From Symsagittifera roscoffensis (Eukaryota; Xenacoelomorpha; Acoela; Convolutidae): 64,000 nucleotides of DNA. The translations under genes were made by a program, and so were the position numbers. The notes under the pieces were generated by a model, which saw only the letters and a program-made list of their open reading frames with translations, did no database searches and was not told the origin of the DNA. The stretch is taken from positions 41,304,759 to 41,368,758 of the forward strand of contig NC_087063.1 in NCBI RefSeq assembly GCF_963678635.1. Direction: 5' to 3'. Of the stretch, positions 25,651-34,886 are shown piece after piece; positions within the stretch are counted from its first letter, which is position 1, and each line of letters begins with the position of its first letter.

Positions 25651-25878
25651 CATCTAGAGGCGCAGACAAATTTAAAGAAGAGCAACAATGTTGTACCTAT
25701 AGACGACCCGTTTGATCGATGTGAGTTCAAGTTGGCTCAAGTCCTAGAAAAGTTTACGCTAATAAGCATTAGCAAAGACGGAGTGATTCAAACAGCAACA
25801 ATCAAAGCATCAACCGGAACGTATCACAAGCATCTGGTGAAATTGCTGTTGATTACTTCTGATTGGTTTCCAGTTTAA
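25651..25878 (+). pseudogene. BEL/Pao retrotransposon C-terminal fragment (DUF5641-like)
   Basis: A stop-to-stop frame (TAG at 25648, TAA at 25876) reads ...CEFKLAQVLEKFTLISISKDG, then VIQTATIKASTGTYHKHLVK. The pattern L-A-x-V, x-E-x, I-S-K-D-G, V-x-x-A-x-I-K-x-S-x-G-T-Y and H-x-x-K-L is that of the C-terminal domain (DUF5641) of BEL/Pao polyproteins. Integrase, RNase H and reverse transcriptase are absent nearby and no LTRs are seen, so this is a small relic. It sits in the sense direction in intron 2 of the LDLa-like gene. Confidence 0.6.
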
Positions 25879-26270
25879 AACAGGTAGACGATGCAGAAGC
25901 CCTAAAAAAATTAAGCTTGAAAAACTTAGGGTAGACGTCGAGCCTGATGAGTCATGACAAACGTCTAGGTTAATTGTGCACGGCATTTTCCATATGATCC
26001 GTGCAAGCAAACAACAAGATGGGTTTTTTTTATTTAACCTCTTATTGAATAGGTTAAAAAAATCAATTTTTTAAATCAAAACAACTTCGCCTAAACAATT
26101 TCTTGCAAGACAAGCGGTTTAAACCGTCCTATTCATCCTAACTATTTTTATTTCTTGCTGGAAGACGCCACATGAACATTAACGCAATAACCGTTTACTT
26201 TATTTACCTCATTTTCATGACTCAAATATACCCAAAAGTTGATTACGAATTTTATCTCTTTTTTGTTTAG

Positions 26271-26361
26271 TGTTTACTATTGTTACTCAGTCAACAAATT
26301 CAGAAAAAATTAAATGGAAAAATTCAGCAATCGATGGCTCCTTTTTTGAGTTTAGATCAAG
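26271..26361 (+). CDS. Possible cassette exon of the LDLa-like gene
   Basis: The sequence tttttgtttag|TGTTTACTATT opens in the phase required by exon 2 and reads VFTIVTQSTNSEKIKWKNSA and onwards for 29 codons to ATCAAG|GTGATG. The length of 91 bp is not a multiple of three. Including it would put the terminal exon out of frame and reach a stop after two codons. It is either a poison or alternative exon, or a chance open stretch with lucky borders. Confidence 0.25.
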
Positions 26362-26754
26362 GTGATGCATGCCATTTGTTAGATAGTCCTGCAATCCAAA
26401 CGTGTCGGTGTTTTTTCGCTATGTTGAAAACGATTGCCAAATTCCTTAACGGACCAAGTCTAATTGGGTAGATTTAGCAGCCGTAAAGAACTTGTCAAAT
26501 TTACTAAACCATTAATACTGAGCTAGAAGGTGTAATTCTTTCTTTCCCATTTTGAAGTCAAGGGATTAGTTATAATGACATTCAGCAGTCTTCTACTAAT
26601 ATGCACATCTTATGAATAAGATAATTTTCTCTGATAAACACCAATGAAAAAATGTTCTTATGTGGTTCAAAGCCTGTAATTTCTAATTCCGATGTTTGTT
26701 AAAGGAAACTTCTGTTGTGTTATTTAAAGTAGATCCTTGAATTTTTGTTTCCAG

Positions 26755-26870
26755 AGGAGTCTGAGGCGGCGATGGACCCTGGATTGCAGTCGTTCCTCGG
26801 TCGCTTCCACAACCCGTTTCACGAACAACTCAAGCGAATCATCCATTCTACCACCAAATCCTCATTTTAG
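26755..26870 (+). CDS. LDLa-like secreted protein gene, terminal exon
   Basis: Follows the acceptor atttttgtttccag. Two bases complete the split codon from exon 2 (G|AG), then 37 codons run to TAG at 26868: ESEAAMDPGLQSFLGRFHNP and a basic end with HEQLKRIIHSTTKSSF. Splicing 18800-18854, 22945-23070 and 26755-26870 gives 98 residues with no stop. G/C-rich third positions and a sharp fall in codon quality on both sides support a real exon. The tail has no domain I recognise; its helix-prone, basic sequence suggests a short mature C-terminal extension. The other frame open here (26737-26946) lacks these borders. Confidence 0.6.
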
Positions 26871-26948
26871 ACCAATTACATTTCATGTTTTCTCAATTTA
26901 TCGTCTAAACACAATCAGTTTCAATTTAGCGTTCTTTGAGAGTTAATT

Positions 26949-27458
26949 TAGATCTACTTAACAATCCCCCCTATAGTTGTCTACTAAAGGGTTGCCAAAA
27001 CCCTATTACTAAAAGCAGCATATTAGCACTGGAGCCAGGGCGGATTTAGGGGGATGTGGACGCCCTCCCCCCTCAGGGATTCGACCCCTCACCAACCAAC
27101 GGCCCCCTTTGGTATTATTTTATGACATCCATTTTAAGCTGACTAACCCTAAAATCTTCTAAAGGCGCCTTTGGCGCCATTATATATTAATTCTGAAATG
27201 GAAAGAGCGCCAAAAAATACAAATTTTTTGTCACAACTCGTTAAAAAAAAGCCCAAAAACGGCATTTTGACTTTGCCCGCGGAGCAAAACTTTTTGTCAA
27301 AATACGGGTTGCAAAACGGTTGAATTAAAAAAAGATTGTCATTGTCAAACGTATCCTCCCAACCCCCCCCCCGCCCCTTACTTAATCTGCTCAACAAATA
27401 ATACCCCCACCACCTTTTTTTTTGAAAGGGGAATAATTTTTAAGTAGATCCGTTTTTT
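26949..27458. mobile_element. TIR element with agatctacttaacaat ends, containing a nested ggcggatttaggg repeat
   Basis: The left end, agatctacttaacaatccccc, is the inverse of the right end, ggggaataatttttaagtagatcc. A second repeat of the ggcggatttaggggg family lies inside at 27036-27190. It is related to 3878-4080. The minus-strand 82-residue frame at 27149 is repeat sequence. Confidence 0.55.
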
Positions 27459-27667
27459 TAATAGAGATATATTAATTTAACTCATTCTTTAAGCTAGAGA
27501 TTAATTCTACTTAAATTAATTCAACCCCCCCCCCCGCCCCTTACTTAATAATCTGCTCAACAAATAATACCCCCACCACCTTTTTTTTTGAAAGGGGAAT
27601 AATTTTTAAGTAGATCCGTTTTTTTAATAGAGATATATTAATTTAACTCATTCTTTAAGCTAGAGAT
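27360..27667 (+). repeat. Tandem duplication of about 143 bp
   Basis: 27360-27502 and 27523-27667 are nearly identical. Both run from a C-rich tract through cttactta..atctgctcaac and the right TIR to tctttaagctagagatt. The second copy has a 3-bp aat insertion and an extra C. Slippage or microhomology-driven duplication at the end of the TIR element is likely. Confidence 0.85.
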
Positions 27668-28054
27668 TTAAGCGTTATAGGATTTAGTTTTTGCTTTCAC
27701 TAGAAGTTGAAGTTTATTTAAACAAAACCATCATATTATAGTAAAACACTAAAACAAGACAGGGTGAAACCTGGAATGTCTCGAGTTCCCTTTGATTTAT
27801 TTGGGAAAGTAAAAATTGGATAAAAATGTAGCTAAACTAGGATTTATATATAAATATAATAGAAATTAGAAAATTCAAAAAAGAACTAGAAAAATCAGAG
27901 ATATTAAATAATTAGAAAATTGAATAAGAAAAAAAATAGGTTACCTCCATTGAACAACTTGTGAGCTGATGAGCTGAGCTTAAATAATTCGTGCTGGAAA
28001 ATTTAGGTAGGGTTGCAATTAAACCCCATAATTTTATGAAAGTTGTCGGAAATG

Positions 28055-29037
28055 AAACAAGGCAGCTCGAATCAGGGCGAAGCCCTGAATGTTCGCACTC
28101 CTTCTAAGGCCTATGGAGCAGTAATATCATGAAAAAATTGAATGTAAAACAATGAGTCTTTTTTTAATTTAAGATTTTTTGCAAAAATCATCCCCCACAC
28201 TCCATATAAAGTACATAAAGAAAGAGTTTGCTCGTAGTAACAAATAAACAAAGCCCTGAATGTTCCGACTGCCCCTTATTTCATAACGAATAGTTTTTGG
28301 GGAAAAATATTGTAAACATATATATTTTGGACGATATCAAACTGTGAATTTTCGAGTCGTACGAAATTAATACGACCAATTAGCTAGCCTCAATTCAATT
28401 TGGAACGACTTTGTTGTGCGAGATAATTAGCCATGTATAAATAATTCGATTTACGCTCTCAGCGTTATGAATAAATTCTTCAAAGCGCGCTTAATTTAGT
28501 CCAGAACATGGCCAGTTTGGCAAAATTAAAACCCCCGGAACTTTACGAAAAAAGGTTGGATATCGAATAATTTCTTGTATTTGAACTCAGAAAGTCTATA
28601 TCTTCAATGATATAAAATTTTGTTGTAAGCTATTATTTCGATCGGCGAAAATTGACTGAATAAAAAAACCACACTGAGCATAAATATTCCGTTTTCTTCG
28701 AAAGTCAGAAAAATTATGGCAAATTTGTTTCCTTCAACCAATTTGGAACAATTTCTACGGCGGATTAAATAACCGATTACGCGTTAATAGCGCGAAATAT
28801 ATTGCATCTTAATTGTCCCAAATTGGCCAAAATAGCACTCTTTAAACCCGCATAGTTTTATGAAAAATGACCACAAGTAAAGATATCTTTTCAAATTTAA
28901 GCTCAGGACAACAATATCTTTTGAATGATATAATAAATTCTGTTAAAATGTCTAGTTAAAAAGTCGAAATTTGTCTGAAGAAGAAAAACCACCCGAGCAC
29001 AAAGATTCCGTCACTTTCGTTAGGAAAGTCGAAACAA
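28055..29037 (-). mobile_element. Family A element interrupted by a family B element
   Basis: Reading the minus strand, A sequence occupies 28711-29037 (5' part) and 28055-28247 (3' part). In an intact A the word ...gtaacaaat|caattatggcaaat... is continuous. Here B sequence (28248-28710) sits at that point. The B copy keeps its 5' end (ttcgaaagtcagaa in reverse) and its tail has lost part of the final hairpin. The nesting shows B was active after this A copy had inserted. Confidence 0.7.
28248..28710 (-). mobile_element. Nested family B element
   Basis: Aligns in reverse with 8173-8632 through ttcgatcggcgaaaattgac, caaagcgcgctta and ttggaacgactttgttgtgc. Its 3' hairpin arm is truncated to aagccctgaatg. 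Confidence 0.7.
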
Positions 29038-29179
29038 CAAATTGCTCAAATCGGTTTGGGCTGCTGTTAAAGTTTCCATAGCTCTTTATAGCAAAAATAA
29101 ATGGGTTTTCAAAAAATTAAAATATTTGAATAAGTTTTCTTTTTTTAAATTTTGTGACACGCAATGTCAAGTATGAAGT

Positions 29180-29500
29180 GATAATTTTTCCGCTTTTTAA
29201 CGAATTAAAATCAATTTGAAACGATTTCTGAGCCGGATTAATGCAATGCGTATGTTAGTTGTTGCAAGAAGTTTGTATCTCAAATTGTTCGAGTTTACAT
29301 TTTTTAGCCTCCCTAACTAAACCCCTAGAGCAAAAAATAGTTGCAGTTCAAAAATCTTAAAGGTGAAATAATTTGTGCCTCATATCATCCATATCTTTCC
29401 GACTACAGAAAATAGGTCAAAAACTGTTACCTGAAAAATGAAATTTTGTTTTGAGAAAAAAAAACAGAGCAGAAACATTGCGTCACATTTTGCATAATTT
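29180..29500 (-). mobile_element. Old, heavily diverged A-like element
   Basis: Short matches in order to the reversed family A: caatttgaaacgatttctgagccggatta, cctaactaaacccc, aaaggtgaaataattt, and the 5' end with cattgcgtcac. No boundaries can be fixed. Confidence 0.35.
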
Positions 29501-29899
29501 TTTTAAAATTAATTCTCTTCCTCTCCTTCCCACAAATAAACAGTTTACGGAGAATCATGATTAACCAGTTTATTAGCAGTTTTTTTATGGATATCAAAAA
29601 AGTTTGATTGACGAACTATTTTTTGAAAAAAGCATCTAAAATAACGATATAGAGTCAGTTGTTGTGTAATAAATCAAGATGTTGAGAGCAAAGTCTGGAA
29701 AGAAAATCAAAAAATTAATATTTTTGTCATTCGAGGTCAAGGGGAGTTTGAAATAATAACATTACCCTTCAGCCAGTTTGACATTAAAAAAATGCAACAA
29801 AAAAGCACCTTTTTTCTGTTACAACTCAGTTCAATAAAGATAAAGTCATTTATTTAGGATCTGTAGCAAAACACAAGATCCTTATAATGTTTTCGTAAT

Positions 29900-30438
29900 T
29901 GTTCCGACTTTCGATACGAAAGTAACGGAATATTTGTGCTCGGGGTGGGTTTTTTTTTTCTTCAGACAAATTTCGACTTTTTAACTAGCCATTTTTGACG
30001 GAATTTTTTTTTATCATTCAAAAGGTATTGTTGTCCTGAGCTTAAATTTGAAAAGATATTTCACCTGTGATCATTTTTCGTAAAATTATGAGGGTTTAAA
30101 GATTGCCATTTTGACCAATTTGGGACAATTAACGCGCGATATAATTCGCGCTATTAACGCGTAAGCGGAGATTTAATCCGTCTTATAAATCGTTCCAAAT
30201 TGGTTAACGAAGCTTATTTGCCATAATTGATTTGTTACAAGGAACGAAATCTATCTTTTTATACTTTATATGGCGCGTGGGGGGGATGATTTTCATAAAA
30301 AATTTCAAATTTTAGAAAAAAAATTGTTCATTTTATTTTATTTAATTTAATTTTTTTAATGTTATTACTGCTGCTCCATGAACCTTAAAAGGCAGTCGGA
30401 ACATTCAGGGCTTCGCCCTGGTACGAGCAGTCTTGTTT
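29900..30438 (+). mobile_element. Best-preserved full-length family A element
   Basis: About 539 bp from gttccgactttcgatacg to acgagcagtcttgttt. It shows every family landmark: 5' hairpin ctttcgatacgaaag, polyT, tcacctgtgatcatttttcg, ttgaccaatttgggac, the self-complementary ttcgcgctattaacgcg, ggcgcgtgggggggatg, the polyA/polyT centre, and the hairpin cagggcttcgccctg 15-20 bp before the 3' end. No target duplication is obvious. It is useful as a family reference. Confidence 0.82.
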
Positions 30439-30567
30439 AATTTGGTCGAACTACAAAGTTTTGATAATCAGCCACCCAAAACCTAATTATGCTTGCTTCA
30501 TTGGCTTCAATGTTGTCAATTTCTCTAAATAATAGCAAATTACATGTTACATAATTCTTCTGATATG

Positions 30568-30891
30568 TTAGTTCTCAAGTTGTTCTTCTGTTGTCTCTGG
30601 TACCTCCTCAAGATTTTCTTCCTCCTCTTTTTTGATCTCCCCTATTTCTCGCAACTCCATCGGATTTGTTATTTCAGTTGTAATAGCTTCAATCACAGAC
30701 AAATCTTTCTTACTGGCTGCTTTTCCCGCAGCTGTTTTTTGGACGACCACTTTCTCGGCGTCGTGTTTGGCGAAGTCGGGTGGTGTGCGTGCATTTTTCC
30801 AGGAAATGAGTTCGGCGATGGATGCTTCATCCGTGTTCTCGAGTACATTGAACATGGAGAATGCGATGGCATTTCCCCCGACAGATCCCAA
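30568..30891 (-). CDS. Unrecognised coding island with acidic C-terminus
   Basis: 107 codons on the minus strand ending at TAA (30566-30568). Third positions are strongly C/G-biased in the 5' half, unlike the flanks. The frame reads FSMFNVLENTDEASIAELIS, then WKNARTPPDFAKHD, a Lys/Ala-rich stretch, and a Glu-rich tail ending EEVPETTEEQLEN. The first codon is TTG right after a TGA, and the preceding bases end ...gactcag, so this may be a terminal exon beginning near 30891. I do not recognise the family. A plus-strand frame (30632-31051) overlaps it; see the next entry. The island lies exactly between two convergent hairpin-ended elements. Confidence 0.35.
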   Translation of the reverse strand: MGSVGGNAIAFSMFNVLENTDEASIAELISWKNARTPPDFAKHDAEKVVVQKTAAGKAASKKDLSVIEAITTEITNPMELREIGEIKKEEEENLEEVPETTEEQLEN

Positions 30892-31018
30892 ACTGAGTCA
30901 TGACGCGGTCGAATCCAGGGTCGACTCTGTTCTCAGTGACCTAGCAATTGTTCAAACACAGTTAACTAACATACGAGTTAATAACAATTTTTTTGTTCAT
31001 ACGGAAATTAAGTCTTCA
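30854..31018 (+). CDS. Unrecognised plus-strand coding-like stretch overlapping the island
   Basis: Reading MENAMAFPPTDPKLSHDAVE, then SRVDSVLSDLAIVQTQLTNI, a heptad-like pattern consistent with a short coiled coil such as found at the start of Gag or ORF1 proteins. The plus frame is open from 30632, but the part before 30854 is the complement of the better minus-strand frame. The 3' end is overrun by the next element (31021). It is not clear which strand is truly coding. Confidence 0.22.
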
Positions 31019-31020
31019 GA

Positions 31021-31327
31021 AGACTGCTCGTGTATCAGGGCGAGGCCGTGAATATTCCGACTGCAAATTAAGGCCAATCGAAAAAAAATTTGTTTTGGTT
31101 AAATAATTGACAAAATAATCGAAGAAAGAAAAATAACCAAATTAGCAGTTTTCGTTTTTCAACGAAAAATGATCACAGTTAAAATATCTTTAAATTTGAA
31201 CTCAAGATAAAATTATCTCTCAGATGATATAGAAAAAACGCTAAGTTAAGAAATTGAAAATTGAGTGAATAAGAAAAACTACCCCAGGCATAAATATTCC
31301 GCACTTTTCTACGAAAGTCGGAACAGT
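31021..31327 (-). mobile_element. Short diverged hairpin-ended element
   Basis: Reverse reading: actgctcgtgtatcagggcg hairpin arm, aaaatgatcacagttaaaatatc, and 5' end tctacgaaagtcggaaca. About 300 bp, lacking the gcgcgat core, so internally deleted. Confidence 0.6.
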
Positions 31328-31379
31328 AATAATACGGATATTAAGATAAGTAAGATTTGAGAAGAACTTTAACTGCAAA

Positions 31380-31841
31380 GACAAGACTGATCGTATATCA
31401 GGGCAAAGCCCTGACTGTTTCGATTGCACTTTCAGGACAATTTGATAGTTTTTTTGCTTGAAAAAGTGACGGAACAATAAAAAAAAAAATTTTTTTTCAT
31501 TTTTAAAATTTTTTTCCACCCCATACGCTAATGTGAACTACGAAGGGAAGTATTTAGCGTCTCGTATCCTAATAAGGAATCGACCAAATGACTCGCCCTA
31601 AATCAAATTGGAGAGTATTAATCAGCTGCTTACTTACGCGTGTTAAGTATCCCAAAATTGACAAATTAGCAATTTTCAAAACTTGCAATTTTAAAATTTT
31701 AAAATTGAATTTGGGAAAACAATATTTTTTAGATGGTAAAAACACTTCGTAAAAAACCCTTGGTTAAAAATTCGAAAATTGACTGTATGAAAAACCAACC
31801 AAGCTTAATTATTCCGCACTTTCTTTGAAAATGGGAACTTT
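31380..31841 (-). mobile_element. Diverged hairpin-ended element (third subfamily?)
   Basis: Reverse reading: agactgatcgtatatcagg, hairpin cagggcaaagccctg, ccccatacgctaatg, cgcgtgttaagtatcccaaaattg, and an attccgcactttctttgaaaatgg 5' end. It differs internally from A and B. The 92-residue frame across it is not called. Confidence 0.6.
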
Positions 31842-32117
31842 AGCGACAAAAATTGATCCACGCGCCCAATATCACTTGTGCAAAACGTAAGCGGAGCAGA
31901 GCGGAGCTGACCAAGCTGTCGCTACTTACCAATATCGCGTGCTAATCTAGCGTTCTGAAATATTAAATAATTGGAACGGTAAAAAAATTGGAACGCCTAA
32001 AACAGGTCAGCTAAAAAGCCCTTTTATTCTTCAATAGGCTAAACTTAACCGTTATTAATCTCTGACACTTGTTTGTTCAAAAAACCAAACCACAAAATAG
32101 TTTTTGTTTAGGAATAG

Positions 32118-32121
<4 letters not shown>

Positions 32122-32203
<82 letters not shown>

Positions 32204-32205
32204 AT
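32122..32205 (+). repeat. (AT)n followed by (TG)n microsatellite
   Basis: About 34 AT units, then seven TG units. Confidence 0.97.
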
Positions 32206-32279
32206 ATAATACATATATAACCTGAAACACAAATTATGGAATATTATTAGGTTTTTATCTACTAGTCATTAAAATTTTT

Positions 32280-32411
32280 CTTATATTTTCAATTCGGCAA
32301 TCGGTAATACATCCTTTGGTAGCACTTTGAACGACCATCGCAACTGATTGCATAAAAAAATCACTCCATGAGTAAATTTTCCGTACTTTCCTAATGAGCC
32401 GAACAGTAATC
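32280..32411 (-). mobile_element. Fragment of a hairpin-ended element (5' end)
   Basis: In reverse: tccgtactttcctaatgagccgaacagtaatc plus the preceding aaaaaaatcactccatgagtaaat resembles the 5' ends of the 31380 and 39220 copies. No 3' hairpin. Confidence 0.35.
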
Positions 32412-32547
32412 AAATTAGCAGGAGTCGGTGATCATTTGCTACATTTCGCGTCAACTTTTTTCTTTTACCCAATTAAATAAGTTGAGTGTTCTTCAATTAA
32501 CTATTGCTTTTCAGCATATAGGAATTGAAACATAAGTCACAATGGTG

Positions 32548-32690
32548 GCGGATTCAGGGGTACCCAGGAGTTAGAACCTCTGACCGCGCACAGAATGCTC
32601 CTTTTGGTCTAATTTTCCGACATCTATTTTTGATCAATCAACTCCAAATATTTTCCAAAAAATCAACCCCTTTTCAAAAAAGTCCCAAGC
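32548..32690 (+). repeat. ggcggattcagggg-type dispersed repeat, running into the gap
   Basis: The same family as 6364-6470 and 27036-27190: ggcggattcaggggtaccc, ctccttttggtctaattttcc, gacatctatttttgatcaatc. It ends near the run of N. Confidence 0.55.
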
Positions 32691-32698
32691 TCCTCACT

Positions 32699-32898
32699 NN
32701 NNNNNNNNNNNNNNNNNNNNNNNNNNNNNNNNNNNNNNNNNNNNNNNNNNNNNNNNNNNNNNNNNNNNNNNNNNNNNNNNNNNNNNNNNNNNNNNNNNNN
32801 NNNNNNNNNNNNNNNNNNNNNNNNNNNNNNNNNNNNNNNNNNNNNNNNNNNNNNNNNNNNNNNNNNNNNNNNNNNNNNNNNNNNNNNNNNNNNNNNNN
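32699..32898. other. Assembly gap (200 N)
   Basis: Exactly 200 undetermined bases, a size often used as a placeholder, so the true distance is unknown. Frames crossing it mean nothing. Confidence 1.
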
Positions 32899-32950
32899 AG
32901 GGCAGACAGAAAGTTTAGGGCTGCACACTGATACAAGTACTGTTGTTTGA
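32899..32950 (+). mobile_element. 3' end of a hairpin-ended element beyond the gap
   Basis: agggcagacagaaagtttag, ggctgcacactgatacaagt and actgttgttt resemble the worn 3' end of family A or C. Confidence 0.45.
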
Positions 32951-33245
32951 TTTGCTTATATTACTGTCTGTTATTTTATCTTTTGCATAGACGTAAAACG
33001 AGATCCAAGTTAATCTAAACTCAATTGAGGGAAACTAACAGACGTCTAATTGATACCAGACAATTATTCCCACAATCACAACTAAAGCATCTATAAAATC
33101 TGTCGGTTGACAGAATTTTCGTTTGTAAAAAGTTTTTCTGTTAAAACATTGTCACCAGATAAGTAATCAAAACATTATTAAATATACAACAGTTAAAACA
33201 ATTCAAAATTTAACTCAATTTTCACTAAAGAAACTACTCTAGAGT

Positions 33246-33583
33246 GGCCGTTTTTTGGAAATGGAGATATTGAGTTTTGATATTTTTATAAACCATGTAA
33301 TTAACACTTTTTTGTGATCGAAATTTTTATGATGAGGGAGGGACAAGGCCGCCAAAGCCAACACTACCCAAACTTAAAAATCCAAGAAACCACAACTAAG
33401 AATTTTTGGTTTTGGACAAGACTACAACACCTATTCATCAAAGACCGCAATGTAACCTTCGACAGATATGAGGCGTTCACACGAAACTACACTAGGCCGT
33501 TTTTTGGAAATGGAGATATTGAGTTTTGATAATTTTATAAGCCATGTAAATAACACTTTTTTGAGATCGAAATTTTTTATGAT
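33246..33583 (+). repeat. Pair of 88-bp direct repeats around a 161-bp insert
   Basis: 33246-33333 and 33495-33583 both run from ggccgttttttggaaatgg through gatattgagttttgat, the words taa(a/g)ccatgtaa and cacttttttg, to atttt(t)tatgat, with about five differences. The 161 bp between (33334-33494) hold a Gag-like frame. Confidence 0.9.
33336..33529 (+). pseudogene. Ty3/gypsy-type Gag-like fragment
   Basis: The frame reads TTTKNFWFWTRLQHLFIKDR followed by NVTFDRYEAFTRN. The run D-R-N-V-T-F-D-R-Y-x-x-F-T-R resembles the start of the capsid helices in many gypsy-type Gag proteins. Only about 55 codons survive (33336-33492); the last dozen codons to the stop at 33527 are in the right-hand direct repeat. 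No other retroelement gene is attached. Assignment is by pattern only. Confidence 0.4.
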
Positions 33584-33849
33584 ACGCGTTTTTTCAAAGA
33601 AATAAAACACAAAATTGAGATAAAATTGTTTTCTTTTTTTTTGCAAAATCACTGTGGTCAAGCAAATATTTTATGATTTTTGGGGTATTGTTTCAAATAA
33701 CCATTAAATCTTATCACAAGTCATGAGGTACAGTTGAAAAAATAAAGAACATCTTTCTTAATTAAGTTCTTTGATTTTGTTCTGAACACTTGTCAAAAAT
33801 ATCTTAACCCCCAAGGCTCCAGCGCTGCAAATTTTACTGACAATTGAAT

Positions 33850-33976
33850 CTATGAAGAAAGATTTTTCAGAGTTGTCTTTGTTTGATCTACGTTACAGTT
33901 CTGCAATTCGAAATATTGCTGTTCTGATACTGGAACAGTACTGATTATCTCTGCGACGTCAATCCAGGTGGCACCC
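33850..33976 (-). CDS. Minus-strand gene fragment, putative terminal exon
   Basis: Follows the acceptor gaactgatctctcag. One base completes a codon from the previous block (CA|G), then GATWIDVAEIISTVPVSEQQ and YFELQNCNVDQTKTTLKNLSS to TAG at 33850. It is open, coding-like, and in the phase predicted by the donor at 34357. I do not recognise the protein. The intron between the two blocks would be 381 bp. Confidence 0.42.
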
Positions 33977-34357
33977 CTGAGAGATCAGTTCGGCGATCCT
34001 GGACTGAAACTGCTGGCTCTGCCATGATATATGCAAGATGAGAAACCAGAAACTATAAAGAGAATTTACGCACAAAAAGTTTCTAATGAAGAGTAAATTC
34101 GCTAAGTTTATATTCAAAAAGGGAAATCTTCAATATTGGGTATATTTCCAATATTGGTGAATGTTTTTCTAGATTTTTCAAAATCCTCTTTGGAGAGTTC
34201 TTTTCGTATAAATATTTATACTTTTCTCCCTTTTTTATAGAAATTTCGCGACAAAATGGCAATGATGGGCGCACTTATCCAATATAGAGAAGCTTGGAAG
34301 CTCAATTACTTTTTGGTGTGGCGTACTGGGCAGCAAATAATGTAATTCAGCTATTAC

Positions 34358-34608
34358 TGCCTCCTGAAGTCCATGAAGTCCATGAAGACGTTACTGTCCT
34401 GATCTACCACTTCTTTCGTTCTACTTATTTGGATTTGAATCTCTCTTTGCTGGACTTGAGTATTGCTGTTTTTAGAATTCTCTGATGACCAGATCAAGTC
34501 ATCTTTGAAGGACGATATGGATATGAGGCCAGCAAGATTGCGAGCTAATGCATGATTGCCAACAAGAGTGACTGAACTAGCTGACTTGCCCTTCTTAATT
34601 GGAGGCAC
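34358..34608 (-). CDS. Minus-strand gene fragment, internal exon
   Basis: Reads PPIKKGKSASSVTLVGNHAL, ARNLAGLISISSFKDD, a polar Gln/Asn-rich stretch and VFMDFMDFRR, then the donor ...GGCA|GTAATAG at 34357. There is no early ATG, so exons must lie upstream; a candidate acceptor is aataaaaaaccag at 34609. The basic and polar mix suggests a nucleic-acid-associated or Gag-type protein, but no motif proves it. Confidence 0.4.
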
Positions 34609-34886
34609 TGGTTTTTTATTTCAATATGACTGTTGTCGGGCTGGTAAAATACCTACAGTAGGTGGTGTAATAAACAATATAAAGCTTTTTGAGTTCGGAG
34701 TTGAGAAGAGGATAAGTTGGGAAGAAATTACTTAAGCATAAATGAGCTGGGAGTTGAATGTTAGGAACATTTCTAGGCTCTATTACCCTATTTTTCGAAG
34801 GTTGCTGGGCGACTTCCTGAGCGATGGCATGGCATACACAGGTTTCCTTTGTCAATTTATACAGGAGACCATCAGCGAGAAACAAG

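Noticed and set aside
27075-27100. tRNA gene suggested by gggattcgacccc
   Set aside because: The T-loop-like word occurs in all copies of a dispersed repeat, with no A box, anticodon arm or acceptor stem around it.
32525-32950. Frames across the N gap
   Set aside because: They consist mainly of undetermined bases.
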